Below are positions 1 through 7,188 of a stretch of DNA of 24,949 nucleotides, piece by piece. The notes under the pieces were generated by a model. That model saw only the letters and a list, made by a program, of their open reading frames with translations. It ran no database searches and was not told the origin of the DNA. Both the position numbers and the translations under genes were made by a program. How positions within the stretch are numbered: position 1 is the first letter of the stretch; each line of letters opens with the position of its first letter. The DNA is from Gammaproteobacteria bacterium (GTDB taxonomy: Bacteria > Pseudomonadota > Gammaproteobacteria > Arenicellales > JAOTYS01): the NCBI GenBank assembly GCA_029861795.1, contig JAOTYS010000019.1, positions 1-24,949 of the forward strand, read 5' to 3'.

Positions 1-1371
1 GTAGAACGCGGTTTCGTAGCGCTCCAGGGTGTGGCTGGTACCAAAGAAGTGCCCGGTGGACCCTACCTCCTTGATCGCGTCGAAGGCCAGATCCTCAGTG
101 CTTGTCGTTATTGGCTGCATGTAGTGGATCATCTGCTGAAGGGTTTCGCAGTCCATGATGAACTTCTCGTAACTGGCGCAAAGACCACCTTCTAGCCAAC
201 CGGCGGCGTGATACACGACATTGGTTCTGGACGACACGCAAGCCCAAAGGGAAAACGCGCTCTCCCAGGCGGATTGTGAGTCAGGGCAATTGGCGGCACA
301 TGCGTTGGAGGCGCGAAACGGCAGTCCATAAAACCGTGCCATCTGACCGGACATTTGTGTCGCCCGCATGTACTCCGGGGTGCCGAACGCCGGTGCACCG
401 CTATTCATGTCCACGTTGGAGGTGAATGAGCCGTATACCACCGCTGTACCGGGATTAACGGTCTGTAGCAGCGCGATTGCCGCTAGCCCTTCCGCAGTTT
501 GTTGCATTACCGCGCCGGGGAGCGTCACCGGTGCCATCGCCCCGGAGAGGGTAAACGGGGTAACAAACACCGGCTGGCCACGTCGCGCCAGTCTCATTGC
601 ACCGTCCAGCATGGGATAGTCATGCTTCAACGGTGACGAGGAGTTGATGTTGGTGTACATGTGAGGACTTGCGTCGAATTCCTCATGGGTCAAGCCACCG
701 GCAATTCGCACCATCTCCATCACGTCCTCTATCCGCTCCTTGCCAAGGCTGTAGGCGTGCACCACCTTGTCGGTCAAGGTCAGCTTGTCGTACAGGCATT
801 CGAGGTGACGGACGGACGCATGAATATCAACTGGCTCCACCGGATAACCACCGGCCAGATGAATGCAATTGAAGTACTGGGTCAGCTTGATTAAGTCCTG
901 GAAGCTTTCGCGGTTGCCGACACGTCGTCCGCGGTCCAGGTCCGAGCAATTGGGGGGACTGGACACGTTGACGAACAGCATGCGATCCCCGCCCACGCGA
1001 ACCTTGCGAGCCGGGTTTCGCGGAGTGATGTCGAACTCAGATGGAGCTTTTCTGACCTGCTCCATGACGAAGTCGCGATCCATACGAACGTTGTTGGAAT
1101 CGGAGGCGACAATGCAGGCGGCTTCGTGGAGGATGCTCTTCGCTTCCTCGTTGCGGAACTCCACGCCGATCTCCTCGAGCACACGCATGGCACCATCGTG
1201 GATGGCGTGCACCCCTTCCTCGTCGAGTGGCTCGGTGGGAACGTCGGGGTTGACGGGCAAGCACCAGGGTGTTTGTTTGATGGCCGCCGCCGCGGCGGTT
1301 CGGCGCGGATTGCCGGACCGTCCACCCGCCCGTCGTCCACCGCGTCGGGTCGTTGTTGCCTTCTCCGTCAT
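1..1371 (-). CDS. MttB-family (trimethylamine methyltransferase-like) protein, 3' end cut by window edge
   Basis: Minus-strand reading frame open from ATG at 1371 to position 1, 457 codons, no stop. The protein starts MTEKATTTRRGG with an Arg/Gly-rich leader and an alanine run, then a body typical of COG5598/MttB-like methyltransferases (GAMRVLEEIGVEFRNEEA near residues 60-75, HMYTNINSSSPLKHDYPM near 240, and GHFFGTSHTLERYETAFY at the cut end). Family members run to roughly 470-515 residues, so only a short C-terminal piece should be missing. Family proteins move a methyl group from a methylated amine (trimethylamine, glycine betaine, carnitine and others) to a cognate corrinoid protein. True archaeal MttB carries pyrrolysine at an in-frame amber codon; none occurs here, so this is the non-pyrrolysine type, whose substrates differ. 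No corrinoid protein gene is visible. The nearby carnitine genes make a quaternary amine a reasonable but unproven substrate. The start is the first ATG of the conserved frame; no strong ribosome binding site was seen. Confidence 0.85.
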   Translation of the reverse strand, partial: MTEKATTTRRGGRRAGGRSGNPRRTAAAAAIKQTPWCLPVNPDVPTEPLDEEGVHAIHDGAMRVLEEIGVEFRNEEAKSILHEAACIVASDSNNVRMDRDFVMEQVRKAPSEFDITPRNPARKVRVGGDRMLFVNVSSPPNCSDLDRGRRVGNRESFQDLIKLTQYFNCIHLAGGYPVEPVDIHASVRHLECLYDKLTLTDKVVHAYSLGKERIEDVMEMVRIAGGLTHEEFDASPHMYTNINSSSPLKHDYPMLDGAMRLARRGQPVFVTPFTLSGAMAPVTLPGAVMQQTAEGLAAIALLQTVNPGTAVVYGSFTSNVDMNSGAPAFGTPEYMRATQMSGQMARFYGLPFRASNACAANCPDSQSAWESAFSLWACVSSRTNVVYHAAGWLEGGLCASYEKFIMDCETLQQMIHYMQPITTSTEDLAFDAIKEVGSTGHFFGTSHTLERYETAFY

Positions 1372-1588
1372 CGTAATATTCAGGGCCGAAACCCATTCCT
1401 CACAGCGTTTCGAATCGGGAGCGAAACATAGCTTAGTCTCCGAGCTTTGTCTTCATCCGGCGGCTGGGAGAATGAATGTTATCGAGCCGCGCAGGCCGGC
1501 GCGCGATCACAAACAAACCCGAGAGTTTGGATAAATCAGGACTGATGGGAGCAGTCGCTCGCGGACCTAGCGATCCTGCTCAATGAGC

Positions 1589-1608
1589 AACCCCGCCGAA
1601 GTGGGGCT
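1589..1608 (-). terminator. Possible terminator hairpin after the DUF1059 gene
   Basis: Read on the minus strand, AGCCCCAC and GCGGGGTT flank a TTCG loop: a stem with one A-C mismatch and one G-T pair, closed by C(UUCG)G, an unusually stable tetraloop. It lies about 28-47 bases past the DUF1059 stop. The bases that follow (TTGCTCATTG) are only weakly U-rich, so intrinsic termination is uncertain. Confidence 0.4.
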
Positions 1609-1635
1609 CTCTGTGGGAATTCGTCACGGTCCTTG

Positions 1636-1830
1636 TCAGTTCTCGGTCTTGATGAGGGTCTTGAGTTGGGCTCTGTCCTCATCACCCCACGCGGCAGGAT
1701 CCTCCCCGTGGGCGACCGAGGCATGGAGTTCGATGAGCTTCCGCAACTCGTCCTCTGTCTCTACCTGGAATCGTCCTGGGCATCCCTCCAATCCGGGATA
1801 GTCTTTGCAGGCGTAAGAGTATGATTTCAT
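1636..1830 (-). CDS. DUF1059 family small protein
   Basis: A 64-residue protein, MKSYSYACKDYPGLEGC..., ending LKTLIKTEN. The N-terminal MKSY-x-ACKD followed by a short Cys-containing stretch, then TEDELRKLIELHASVAHG, is the DUF1059 pattern (small predicted metal-binding proteins of 55-70 residues, function unknown). The start at 1830 is chosen because GGGAGGA sits 5-7 bases upstream; an in-frame ATG seven codons earlier (1851) would place that sequence inside the coding region. Cys9 and Cys17 plus His43 and His48 could bind metal, which is inference. Single gene, 265 bases upstream of the MttB-like gene on the same strand and separated from it by a hairpin, so probably its own unit. Confidence 0.75.
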   Translation of the reverse strand: MKSYSYACKDYPGLEGCPGRFQVETEDELRKLIELHASVAHGEDPAAWGDEDRAQLKTLIKTEN

Positions 1831-1896
1831 GATCGTCCTCCCTAGGTTCAAGTGCGGCCGATTGTCGAGTGATTACACATCTACGGAAATGTAAAA

Positions 1897-1917
1897 CTGC
1901 CCGAACTGTCTAGGCAG
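1897..1917 (-). terminator. Possible weak terminator hairpin after the PPOX-like gene
   Basis: On the minus strand CTGCC and GGCAG (5 bp arms, 11-base loop) are followed directly by TTTTA. It lies 55-75 bases beyond the stop of the flavoprotein gene. The short stem makes this tentative. A separate inverted repeat, TTGATC-AC-GATCAA at 1939-1952, lies between it and the gene. Confidence 0.3.
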
Positions 1918-1971
1918 CCGAATTCTTCTTTACCGAGTTTGATCACGATCAATTCTGCGACACATCATGAG

Positions 1972-2460
1972 TTAGCCGACCTGTTGCCAGCCAGAAGCTG
2001 TCCTTTCCAGCGTTACCGGCGTCCAGCGTGTCGGGTTTTCAGCAACACTCTGTGTATAGCTTCTCATCTCGATCCGTTTTGGCTTAACCTCAATCAATAA
2101 ATAGTTTTCAGACTGTGGCCCATCGGGCCAGAACGCTGAGAACGGGTCGATCCACACAGCCTTCTTGTCCTCCAGATGATCGTTCAACACTGCCTCTCCA
2201 ATTACTGTAACGTAGCCTCGCGTAGGAGCGTCAACATAACTCAATACCGTGTTGGGGTTGCTTCTTACGTGCTGTGTTTTCCGCGAAGCTTGATCAGTCG
2301 GTATGATGATTCTTGCATACTCATCATCCGGAAATGTGCGAACTGGACGCGAGGATGGTAAGCCGGATTCGTCGATTGTGATGAGTGATGCACACCCGGC
2401 AGCAGTCATTATCTGCTGTGCAACTTTTAACAACTCTTCGATGTCAGAGTCTTGAGTCAT
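1972..2460 (-). CDS. Pyridoxamine 5'-phosphate oxidase family flavoprotein (general stress protein 26-like)
   Basis: A 162-residue protein starting MTQDSDIEELLKVAQQIM. Segments CASLITIDESGLPSSRPV (about residues 23-40), a polar strand IIIPTDQASRKTQHVRSNP (about 52-70), VLSYVDAPTRGYVTVIGEA (about 72-90) and a late WPDGPQSENYLLIEVKPKRIE form the split beta-barrel FMN-binding fold as in small PPOX/GSP26-like proteins. R-K-T-Q-x-x-R and the Y-V-T-V-I-G strand are the usual flavin-phosphate region. Family proteins bind FMN, F420 or haem; the substrate cannot be told from sequence and true vitamin B6 synthesis is unlikely for this short form. The start at 2460 is preferred because GGAGG lies nine bases upstream; an upstream in-frame TTG (2478) lacks such a site. 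Stands alone, cytoplasmic. Confidence 0.75.
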   Translation of the reverse strand: MTQDSDIEELLKVAQQIMTAAGCASLITIDESGLPSSRPVRTFPDDEYARIIIPTDQASRKTQHVRSNPNTVLSYVDAPTRGYVTVIGEAVLNDHLEDKKAVWIDPFSAFWPDGPQSENYLLIEVKPKRIEMRSYTQSVAENPTRWTPVTLERTASGWQQVG

Positions 2461-3079
2461 CTTGTGATACCTCCCCAAGTTAAGAAGAAGTACTACCTCA
2501 AGCGACTGACTAATCTATACCGATTACGTATCGATGTCACCCGAGTGATTTAGTCCGGTATAACCCTTAATCAAATAGGGTTCGTGCACCGAGCGACCGG
2601 TTTTGGCGAGCGCAAAGTGGCCCCTACGAATAGCTGGTCAACCGAAATGCTCAAGCGACGGCACATGAATGTGGCCGCAGTGGCTTCAGCCAACAAGAAC
2701 GCTCGAGTGGTTTGCGCATTGCTGGCTCATAGGCGCCACTACGAAGCAAGTTACAAACCGGCGATATAACACACGAACGATATCACAGGATGCACACCAC
2801 GATTGCTCAGGCAAACATGACTTGATGGCTAGACAGGTCAGACCGTGGCAGGTCAAACCTATTTCACACAGGGAGCGAAAAGCTCGCGAGACTGTAATGG
2901 CACCTGCCAGCAGATTCCATCAGGGACAGAGGCTGTAGCCTCATCGAGTCCGGATATATGACTCTTCGCTTTCCCTCGGGACGCCTGCTGCGGATCGCCG
3001 CGTCGCTTCGCTCCTCGCGATGACTTTAAGGGACGCCACATTGAATTCACGTCCCAAGTGCTATCGACCTTGATAAACT
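2461..3079. other. Intergenic stretch without a convincing gene
   Basis: About 620 bases. Short open frames on both strands show no recognisable family and no good start site. It contains the promoter region of the PPOX-like gene, with an inverted pair TATACCG (2515-2521) and CGGTATA (2554-2560), and the short repeat at 2986-3029 described separately. A decayed gene cannot be ruled out. Confidence 0.5.
2986..3029. repeat. Short GC-rich repeat element flanked by an 8-bp direct repeat
   Basis: The core, read on the minus strand, is GTCATCGCGAGGAGCGAAGC followed by GACGCGGCGATCCG. This is the widely dispersed bacterial intergenic motif of the type TCATTGCGAGGAGCGAAGC. The ends ATCGC and GCGAT are complementary, so it can fold. 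The octamer GGGACGCC occurs exactly on both sides (2978-2985 and 3030-3037), as a target duplication would. It lies 43 bases past the stop of the dioxygenase gene. Recognition of the motif is from memory, not from a search. Confidence 0.6.
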
Positions 3080-4015
3080 CTAGACACTAATGCGCCACGG
3101 AGCATTCGGTGGGTCTTCGGGGTTTCTCTCCGCAAATTTCAGATAACCGAAATAGGACAGGATCAAGCGCTCGTGAACGTTTTCAATCCTGTTACGACCA
3201 TGCATGAAGCGTGTATTGTCGAGCAGCACCAGATCATTCTTTTGCCAGCGGATCGCGACGGTCAGCGCGTCGCTGATGCGCTTCACTTCCTCGACAAGCT
3301 CATCGGAAACCATGCTGCCATCGGCGAAAGTGGGGAAGGTTTTGTTGTTCCGGCCGTAACGCGCAAACAGCAGGAAGTTGCCGAAGGCTGGCTCCTCACT
3401 GAACATCGGGCGATGTAAAGCCGGCCGTGTAAACGAGCGCAGGATCATGTTGTCTTGGCGAGAGAAACGGAACGGGCAGTTGGCCGGCGGGTTGTCCAGT
3501 GTCTCATCGGCGGGTGCATCAGAGCCGAACCAGTACTGGCATTCTTTCGGGGTGACGGGTTGCACGTAACGCAATCGCTGCGTCATGAAGCCCTCCCGCG
3601 CGGTTTTGGTCATCTTGCGAACGACCTCCACGCCGTCACAAATTGTGGTTTCGCCACCGGATTTTGGGGGCAGCATGCAGGCAAACCAGCAGGCATCCGG
3701 CTTCCAGGGTTCGCGGGACAATTCCGGATGCAGCGGGAAGGCCTCGTCACCGAGGTTTACGGTCTGGATGTTACGTTTTTTGTCTACGATCTGGCGGCCC
3801 GGACTGTTGTTGAAGATCGAGTTGAAACAAAGTCGCGCTGTGATCTGTCTGAAAATCTCAAAATCCAGAGGGAAGCCGCGAAACAGGATCGCACCGTGTT
3901 CCTTGTAGAGGTCCTGCATAAACGAGGAGTCCAACGCGAGCAGCTGTTCATCGGGTTGTTCGGGGCTGACTGTTACAAAATTCCGGATCGCGTCCGGCAA
4001 ACTGACGGTGGTCAT
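3080..4015 (-). CDS. TauD/TfdA-family Fe(II)/2-oxoglutarate-dependent dioxygenase
   Basis: A 311-residue protein of normal family length. The iron-binding triad is visible: His96 and Glu98 in FPLHPELS and His272 in NTRFMHGRNRI, with Arg283 (HERLILSYFG) placed to bind 2-oxoglutarate. GAILFRGFPL (41-50) and KSGGETTICDG (118-128) are also typical. The enzyme should couple oxidation of 2-oxoglutarate to succinate with hydroxylation of a substrate in the cytoplasm. The HPE...SGGET...DG...MHGRNRI arrangement resembles the branch that includes SyrP/AsnO-type amino-acid hydroxylases more than taurine dioxygenase, but I cannot fix the substrate. It lacks the N-terminal zinc domain of gamma-butyrobetaine hydroxylase, so a role in carnitine formation is not supported. 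The ATG at 4015 follows an in-frame TAA two codons upstream, so no longer start is possible. No good ribosome binding site is visible. A palindrome sits 19-41 bases upstream. Confidence 0.85.
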   Translation of the reverse strand: MTTVSLPDAIRNFVTVSPEQPDEQLLALDSSFMQDLYKEHGAILFRGFPLDFEIFRQITARLCFNSIFNNSPGRQIVDKKRNIQTVNLGDEAFPLHPELSREPWKPDACWFACMLPPKSGGETTICDGVEVVRKMTKTAREGFMTQRLRYVQPVTPKECQYWFGSDAPADETLDNPPANCPFRFSRQDNMILRSFTRPALHRPMFSEEPAFGNFLLFARYGRNNKTFPTFADGSMVSDELVEEVKRISDALTVAIRWQKNDLVLLDNTRFMHGRNRIENVHERLILSYFGYLKFAERNPEDPPNAPWRISV

Positions 4016-4033
4016 GTGTTAGGCAGACAGATA

Positions 4034-4056
4034 TTATCGTTCAATTTGAATGATAA
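4034..4056. promoter_or_regulatory. 23-bp operator-like palindrome upstream of the dioxygenase gene
   Basis: Half-sites TTATCGTTCAA (4034-4044) and TTGAATGATAA (4046-4056) are inverted copies around a single central base, with one mismatch in 11 pairs. It is placed in the leader of the dioxygenase gene, ending 19 bases before its ATG. Its position and symmetry fit a dimeric repressor or activator site. No regulator gene is present in the window. Confidence 0.55.
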
Positions 4057-4095
4057 CAGGTGTGCGTGATGCAGGCTGGCCAGACTAGCGTGGAC

Positions 4096-4387
4096 TTAGA
4101 TCACCCGTTCAGCAGTCCGGACCTTTTTCCATAGCAGTTCCGGGACTCGGCGGATCGGGCCGCCACCATAAACGATTTTCAGCGGGCTGTTCAAATACAT
4201 TTCGAGGGTGTCCAGACGTTCCAGAAACAAGTGTTCGAACGGCGGTTTCCCCGTTCCCAGCGGCAGCTCGCCGAATAGACCAAGGGGTGCTCAACGCCAA
4301 TTGTTCGACGAAGGCGGTGCGGCCCTGGATCGCCCGTCCGTCACCGGTCAGCGAGTCGAGAACGGATTGCGCGGTGGCGACCATCAT
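4096..4387 (-). pseudogene. Small gene of unknown function interrupted by a frameshift
   Basis: A strong ribosome binding site (GGAGGAAG, seven bases before the start) leads into MMVATAQSVLDSLTGDGRA...FVEQLALST on the minus strand. Near position 4275, at a CCCC run, the sensible reading moves to another frame: LGLFGELPLGTGKPPFEHLF, then LERLDTLEMYLNSPLKIVYG, GGPIRRVPELLWKKVRTAER, ending VI and a TAA at 4096-4098. The span is 292 bases, so one surplus base explains the break and the repaired product would be about 96 residues. Without repair the first frame runs to 4109 with low-quality sequence. I do not recognise the family. It could be a true mutation, a sequencing or assembly error in the C run, or less likely a programmed shift. 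It lies upstream of and co-directional with the dioxygenase. Confidence 0.5.
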
Positions 4388-4821
4388 CGGGTTACTTCCT
4401 CCAGGAGGCCCGAAGTTTGCTGTCTATGGCAAGGTTGAACAGGTGCTATGTCACGAAAGCGTTTTGCTAACTGTAATCGAATTCGGATTGCCCAGATTTC
4501 CTTTAGTTTGAAGAGTGGTTCTTGGCCAGTCAGTCTTCCTTTGTTTCAGGGCCCCTTTTTCGATGGTATACAGGTAACTAGATACATGGAATGGCTCCTC
4601 CGTTACGTAAAAGGAGCCCGATTGTATCTTGCCCCATGGTCGCTTACCGACCGACCCAATACGGACCGTCAGGCATACCATTTGGGGGGCGTGGCTCGGC
4701 CCATATAGGAGTACTCCATCACGGCTTTGGCTACGGATAACGGACGCTACGTCAACAGCAATTCCCATCCCTCATGCCAGAATAAATCTATTCCCGTATA
4801 TCTTTAAACGCCTTCTTTAGA
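4388..4821. other. Intergenic stretch without a convincing gene
   Basis: About 430 bases between the RquA-like gene and the frameshifted small gene. Open frames here have no recognisable domain and no good start site. It should hold the promoter for the frameshifted gene (its ribosome binding site is at about 4395-4402) and the 3' end of the transcript carrying the RquA-like gene. No clear terminator was seen. Confidence 0.45.
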
Positions 4822-5610
4822 TCACCGACAATGCGCGACGGTCTTCTGATAAAGCCCACCGAATATGGTCTGTTTTTCCCAATGGTAATTTTCGGGTGTG
4901 CTAGCAAACTCAACGATTTCATGATGCCACAGACTTTCTGCGAAGGGCTCAAGGAGGGTAAATAGACGACGCATAATACAGCGAAGCGGGTGCCATGGGG
5001 CCGGGTTGTGGTAGTCGACGAAGATTACTTTCCCGTCGCGGCCCGCGCGCATCAAAAGTGCGTCGACGACGGCGCGTTTACGTTCGTCAGGAATTTCATG
5101 GAGTAGAAAGAAGCAGCTAACGACGTCATAGATCCCGTTGCCAGGCATGGCGGCGTCAGCGATTCGAACCTTCGCCTGAGAAAGGCCGCGTAGCTTGCGT
5201 CGACATAACGCGACCTGCAGTGGTACCACATCAACGACATCGAGGCGTCCTGTTGGGCCGACTTGACGGGCTATTTCCGGAATGAGACACCCGTAAACAT
5301 GAGCTGCTTGCAACACTTTTTGGCCGGCGATAATCTCAGACAGAAGAATGCGTCGTAGCCGCGCGTTGTTGCCCAGAAGGATGGCCGTTACTACCGCATT
5401 ACAGTCGAGCCAGCGCGCATTGGTAGTGTTGAGATAGGCCCATTCATAGACCTCGCGAAGATAGGGTGGGATTACTGGGTCTGCATCTAGACGTGTCGAA
5501 GCAGCAAGGGCGGTATGCGTCACGTCGTGAACCAACATGTCAGCAATCCGGTGACTATTGACAGGCGCTGTCATCTTCAGTTCTTCCGGTTGTACCCACA
5601 CACAAGCCAT
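4822..5610 (-). CDS. rquA: RquA-like rhodoquinone biosynthesis methyltransferase-family protein
   Basis: A 262-residue class I SAM-binding protein. It shows the features I know from RquA: IPPYLREVYEWAYLN (48-61), an unusual nucleotide-binding loop VLQAAHVYGCLIPEIARQVG (99-118) in place of the normal glycine-rich motif, LDVVDVVPLQ (123-132), SCFFLLHEIPDE (165-176), VIFVDYHNPAPWHPLR (195-210), LFTLLEPFAESLWHHEI (216-232) and a closing FGGLYQKTVA (250-259). RquA converts ubiquinone to rhodoquinone, replacing a methoxy group with an amino group, and is needed for low-potential quinone use such as fumarate reduction. The ATG at 5610 directly follows the stop of the upstream cytochrome gene; an alternative ATG at 5574 (MTAPVNSH) has GGAAGA upstream and may be the true start. 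The tight spacing implies one transcript with the cytochrome and M24 genes. Confidence 0.75.
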   Translation of the reverse strand: MACVWVQPEELKMTAPVNSHRIADMLVHDVTHTALAASTRLDADPVIPPYLREVYEWAYLNTTNARWLDCNAVVTAILLGNNARLRRILLSEIIAGQKVLQAAHVYGCLIPEIARQVGPTGRLDVVDVVPLQVALCRRKLRGLSQAKVRIADAAMPGNGIYDVVSCFFLLHEIPDERKRAVVDALLMRAGRDGKVIFVDYHNPAPWHPLRCIMRRLFTLLEPFAESLWHHEIVEFASTPENYHWEKQTIFGGLYQKTVAHCR

Positions 5611-5880
5611 TTAATTCGAGCCCCCGGCCCATTCCAAAAAGCTTTCTCTCGGCTCGATCTCCTCATGAACAAGCCTGTAATGACAATCGATACAGGTCAT
5701 ACCTGTTTCGCCTGCTTCGGTGTGCTGGCGCTGGCCTCGCTTGCGTTGCGGTTTTATCGAGGTCTCTTCATGACAGCCTCGGCAGGTGACGCCGTCGTTG
5801 TCGCGAGACCAATCACGTACTGCATATGCTAGCGGAGCCTTCTCTGCGTTCCATGTCTGCCGATGATTATCGTTTAGCAT
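5611..5880 (-). CDS. Short di-haem c-type cytochrome, like the C-terminal half of NapC/NirT family proteins
   Basis: An 89-residue protein with two covalent haem sites: CRGCH at 33-37 and CIDCH at 63-67. The second lies in HTEAGETGMTCIDCHYRLVH, close to the end of NapC/NirT/TorC-type tetra-haem cytochromes (typically GKTCIDCHKGIAH). His53 and His72 could be distal ligands. Full family members have an N-terminal membrane anchor and two more haems; neither is present, so this is half a gene, or a compact di-haem protein. No signal peptide is visible, which is odd because haem c is attached in the periplasm. The ATG overlaps the stop of the M24 gene (ATGCTAA), and its own TAA directly precedes an ATG of the RquA-like gene, so the three look translationally linked. 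NapC/NirT proteins oxidise membrane quinols, which fits a neighbour that makes a quinone, but the part missing here includes the quinol-binding region. Confidence 0.65.
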   Translation of the reverse strand: MLNDNHRQTWNAEKAPLAYAVRDWSRDNDGVTCRGCHEETSIKPQRKRGQRQHTEAGETGMTCIDCHYRLVHEEIEPRESFLEWAGGSN

Positions 5881-7100
5881 TCGATAACCACCATCTCGCG
5901 TGGCGCGCGTCGCGACAACAGTTTCGGTTTGTCTTCTGTGATCACGAGATTTTCTTCGTGAACCAGAATCTTTCTGTCGCCGTACATCGCGCTGGGCTCG
6001 ATGGTTAAAACCATATCCGGCACGAGCTTGGTACGATCGTCAGGTTTATTCGAAGGCGGCTCCGTTAAGATCTTACCTAGACCATGACCGAACCGCCCGA
6101 CATTGCCAAGTTCGATCCCAGAGTCAGTCAACACTTTTGCCTGGGCGTGAAACACATCTGCCGCCGTGTAGCCTGGCCGTGCAGCGTTGATGCCCGCCCG
6201 AGTCGCCCGATACAACAGATCATGGATTCGTTTGACCTCATTGGTGGGCGCGCCGATGGCGTAGTTGCGATCAAAATCACAGAAGTAGCCCTCATACCGC
6301 GAACCCGTATCGATCAAGAAGATATCGCCTTTTCTTAATCTTCGCGAAGTTGGGCCCATGATGATGCTTTCATAACCGCCCAGTCCAGAACCAATGGCGG
6401 TGTACGGGGTTTTATCCGCACCTCGCATCAAAATATCGGACTGAAATTTACGTACCAGATCTTTTTCTGTGTCACCGGCTGCGGTAAATCCGGGCAAAGC
6501 ATCGAAAGTATCTGAAGCGATCTGGCAGATATGTCGAATGCGTGCGATCTCGGCCTTCGATTTGATGAGACGAAGCTCACGCATCACCCCGATGCAATCG
6601 GCCATTTCTAACGGCCTAATGACTTGTTGCAGGCGTAGTACATCTGCCATAGGCATACCGAGACGCGACTCCGGTCCCATCTCTACACCGATACGTCCGT
6701 AGCGACGCTTAATCTTTTCAATGACGGTCTGGAGAAGATCGAGTCCTTCGTTTTGTGGGCGTGGCGATGGCCAGGTAAAGACATTTTGTACCCAAGAGGT
6801 TAACCGCCAATTGGTCTCGCCGATCTCCGGAATGACAGCAGTGCAACGCCCAATGCGGGGCATTATGAAATACCACGGTCGTGAAGGGGTGTTCCAAGCG
6901 AACTGGGTCGAGAAGCCGGACATATACTCGAGGTTGGCTTCAGAGGTGAGAAGCATTGCATCCAAACGCTCACGAGTCATGAATTTTCGCGCCCGCTCCA
7001 CCCTGGTTTCGAATTCCACCTCTGTGAATTCGGCCACTTCGCGACGTTTCTTGTAATGATTCGATCGCGAATGTTTTTTCTTGGTGGTGTTCTTAGACAT
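5874..7100 (-). CDS. M24 family metallopeptidase (Xaa-Pro aminopeptidase / creatinase-like)
   Basis: A 408-residue protein: a Lys/Arg-rich leader (1-24), a creatinase-like N-terminal domain (about 30-165) and a pita-bread M24 domain (about 185-390). The five metal ligands of the family can be placed: Asp264 (LIDTGSRYEGY), Asp275 (CDFDRNYAIG), His339 (GRFGHGLG), Glu368 (LTIEPSAMY) and Glu383 (VHEENLVIT). So it should be an active dinuclear metallohydrolase rather than creatinase, which lacks this set. The family covers proline peptidases and ectoine hydrolase (DoeA); the YMSGFSTQFAWNTPSRPW stretch at 59-76 does not settle which. The start at 7100 has GGAGA about six bases upstream. The stop overlaps the start of the cytochrome gene. 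Together with the S15-type hydrolase next door it suggests cleavage of amide or prolyl bonds in imported substrates. Confidence 0.85.
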   Translation of the reverse strand: MSKNTTKKKHSRSNHYKKRREVAEFTEVEFETRVERARKFMTRERLDAMLLTSEANLEYMSGFSTQFAWNTPSRPWYFIMPRIGRCTAVIPEIGETNWRLTSWVQNVFTWPSPRPQNEGLDLLQTVIEKIKRRYGRIGVEMGPESRLGMPMADVLRLQQVIRPLEMADCIGVMRELRLIKSKAEIARIRHICQIASDTFDALPGFTAAGDTEKDLVRKFQSDILMRGADKTPYTAIGSGLGGYESIIMGPTSRRLRKGDIFLIDTGSRYEGYFCDFDRNYAIGAPTNEVKRIHDLLYRATRAGINAARPGYTAADVFHAQAKVLTDSGIELGNVGRFGHGLGKILTEPPSNKPDDRTKLVPDMVLTIEPSAMYGDRKILVHEENLVITEDKPKLLSRRAPREMVVIEC

Positions 7101-7188
7101 AGCTGTCTCCGTGATAGCTTCTTGTACCTAAGGTCTCTTGGTTCACCGGTGTACGTATCGCGATGGACGATAACTCGCGCGGTATCGG

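Noticed and set aside
863..1534. Plus-strand open frame of 223 codons
   Set aside because: Antisense to the MttB-family gene; product is Arg/Ser-rich with no domain, and the minus strand gives a clear family match.
2669..2938. Plus-strand open frame of 89 codons in the 2461-3079 gap
   Set aside because: Product rich in His, Arg and Gln with no motif; likely noncoding.
3080..4015. Gamma-butyrobetaine hydroxylase completing a carnitine pathway
   Set aside because: The protein lacks the N-terminal zinc-binding domain and the characteristic motifs of that enzyme; proximity alone is not enough.
3455..4069. Plus-strand open frame of 204 codons
   Set aside because: Antisense shadow of the TauD/TfdA dioxygenase, which has all its metal ligands in the minus-strand frame.
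4451..4768. Minus-strand open frame of 105 codons in an intergenic gap
   Set aside because: Low-complexity, no family, no ribosome binding site; treated as chance.
5155..5175. GATTCGAACC resembling a tRNA T-arm
   Set aside because: It lies inside the RquA-like coding frame and no other tRNA arms can be drawn around it.
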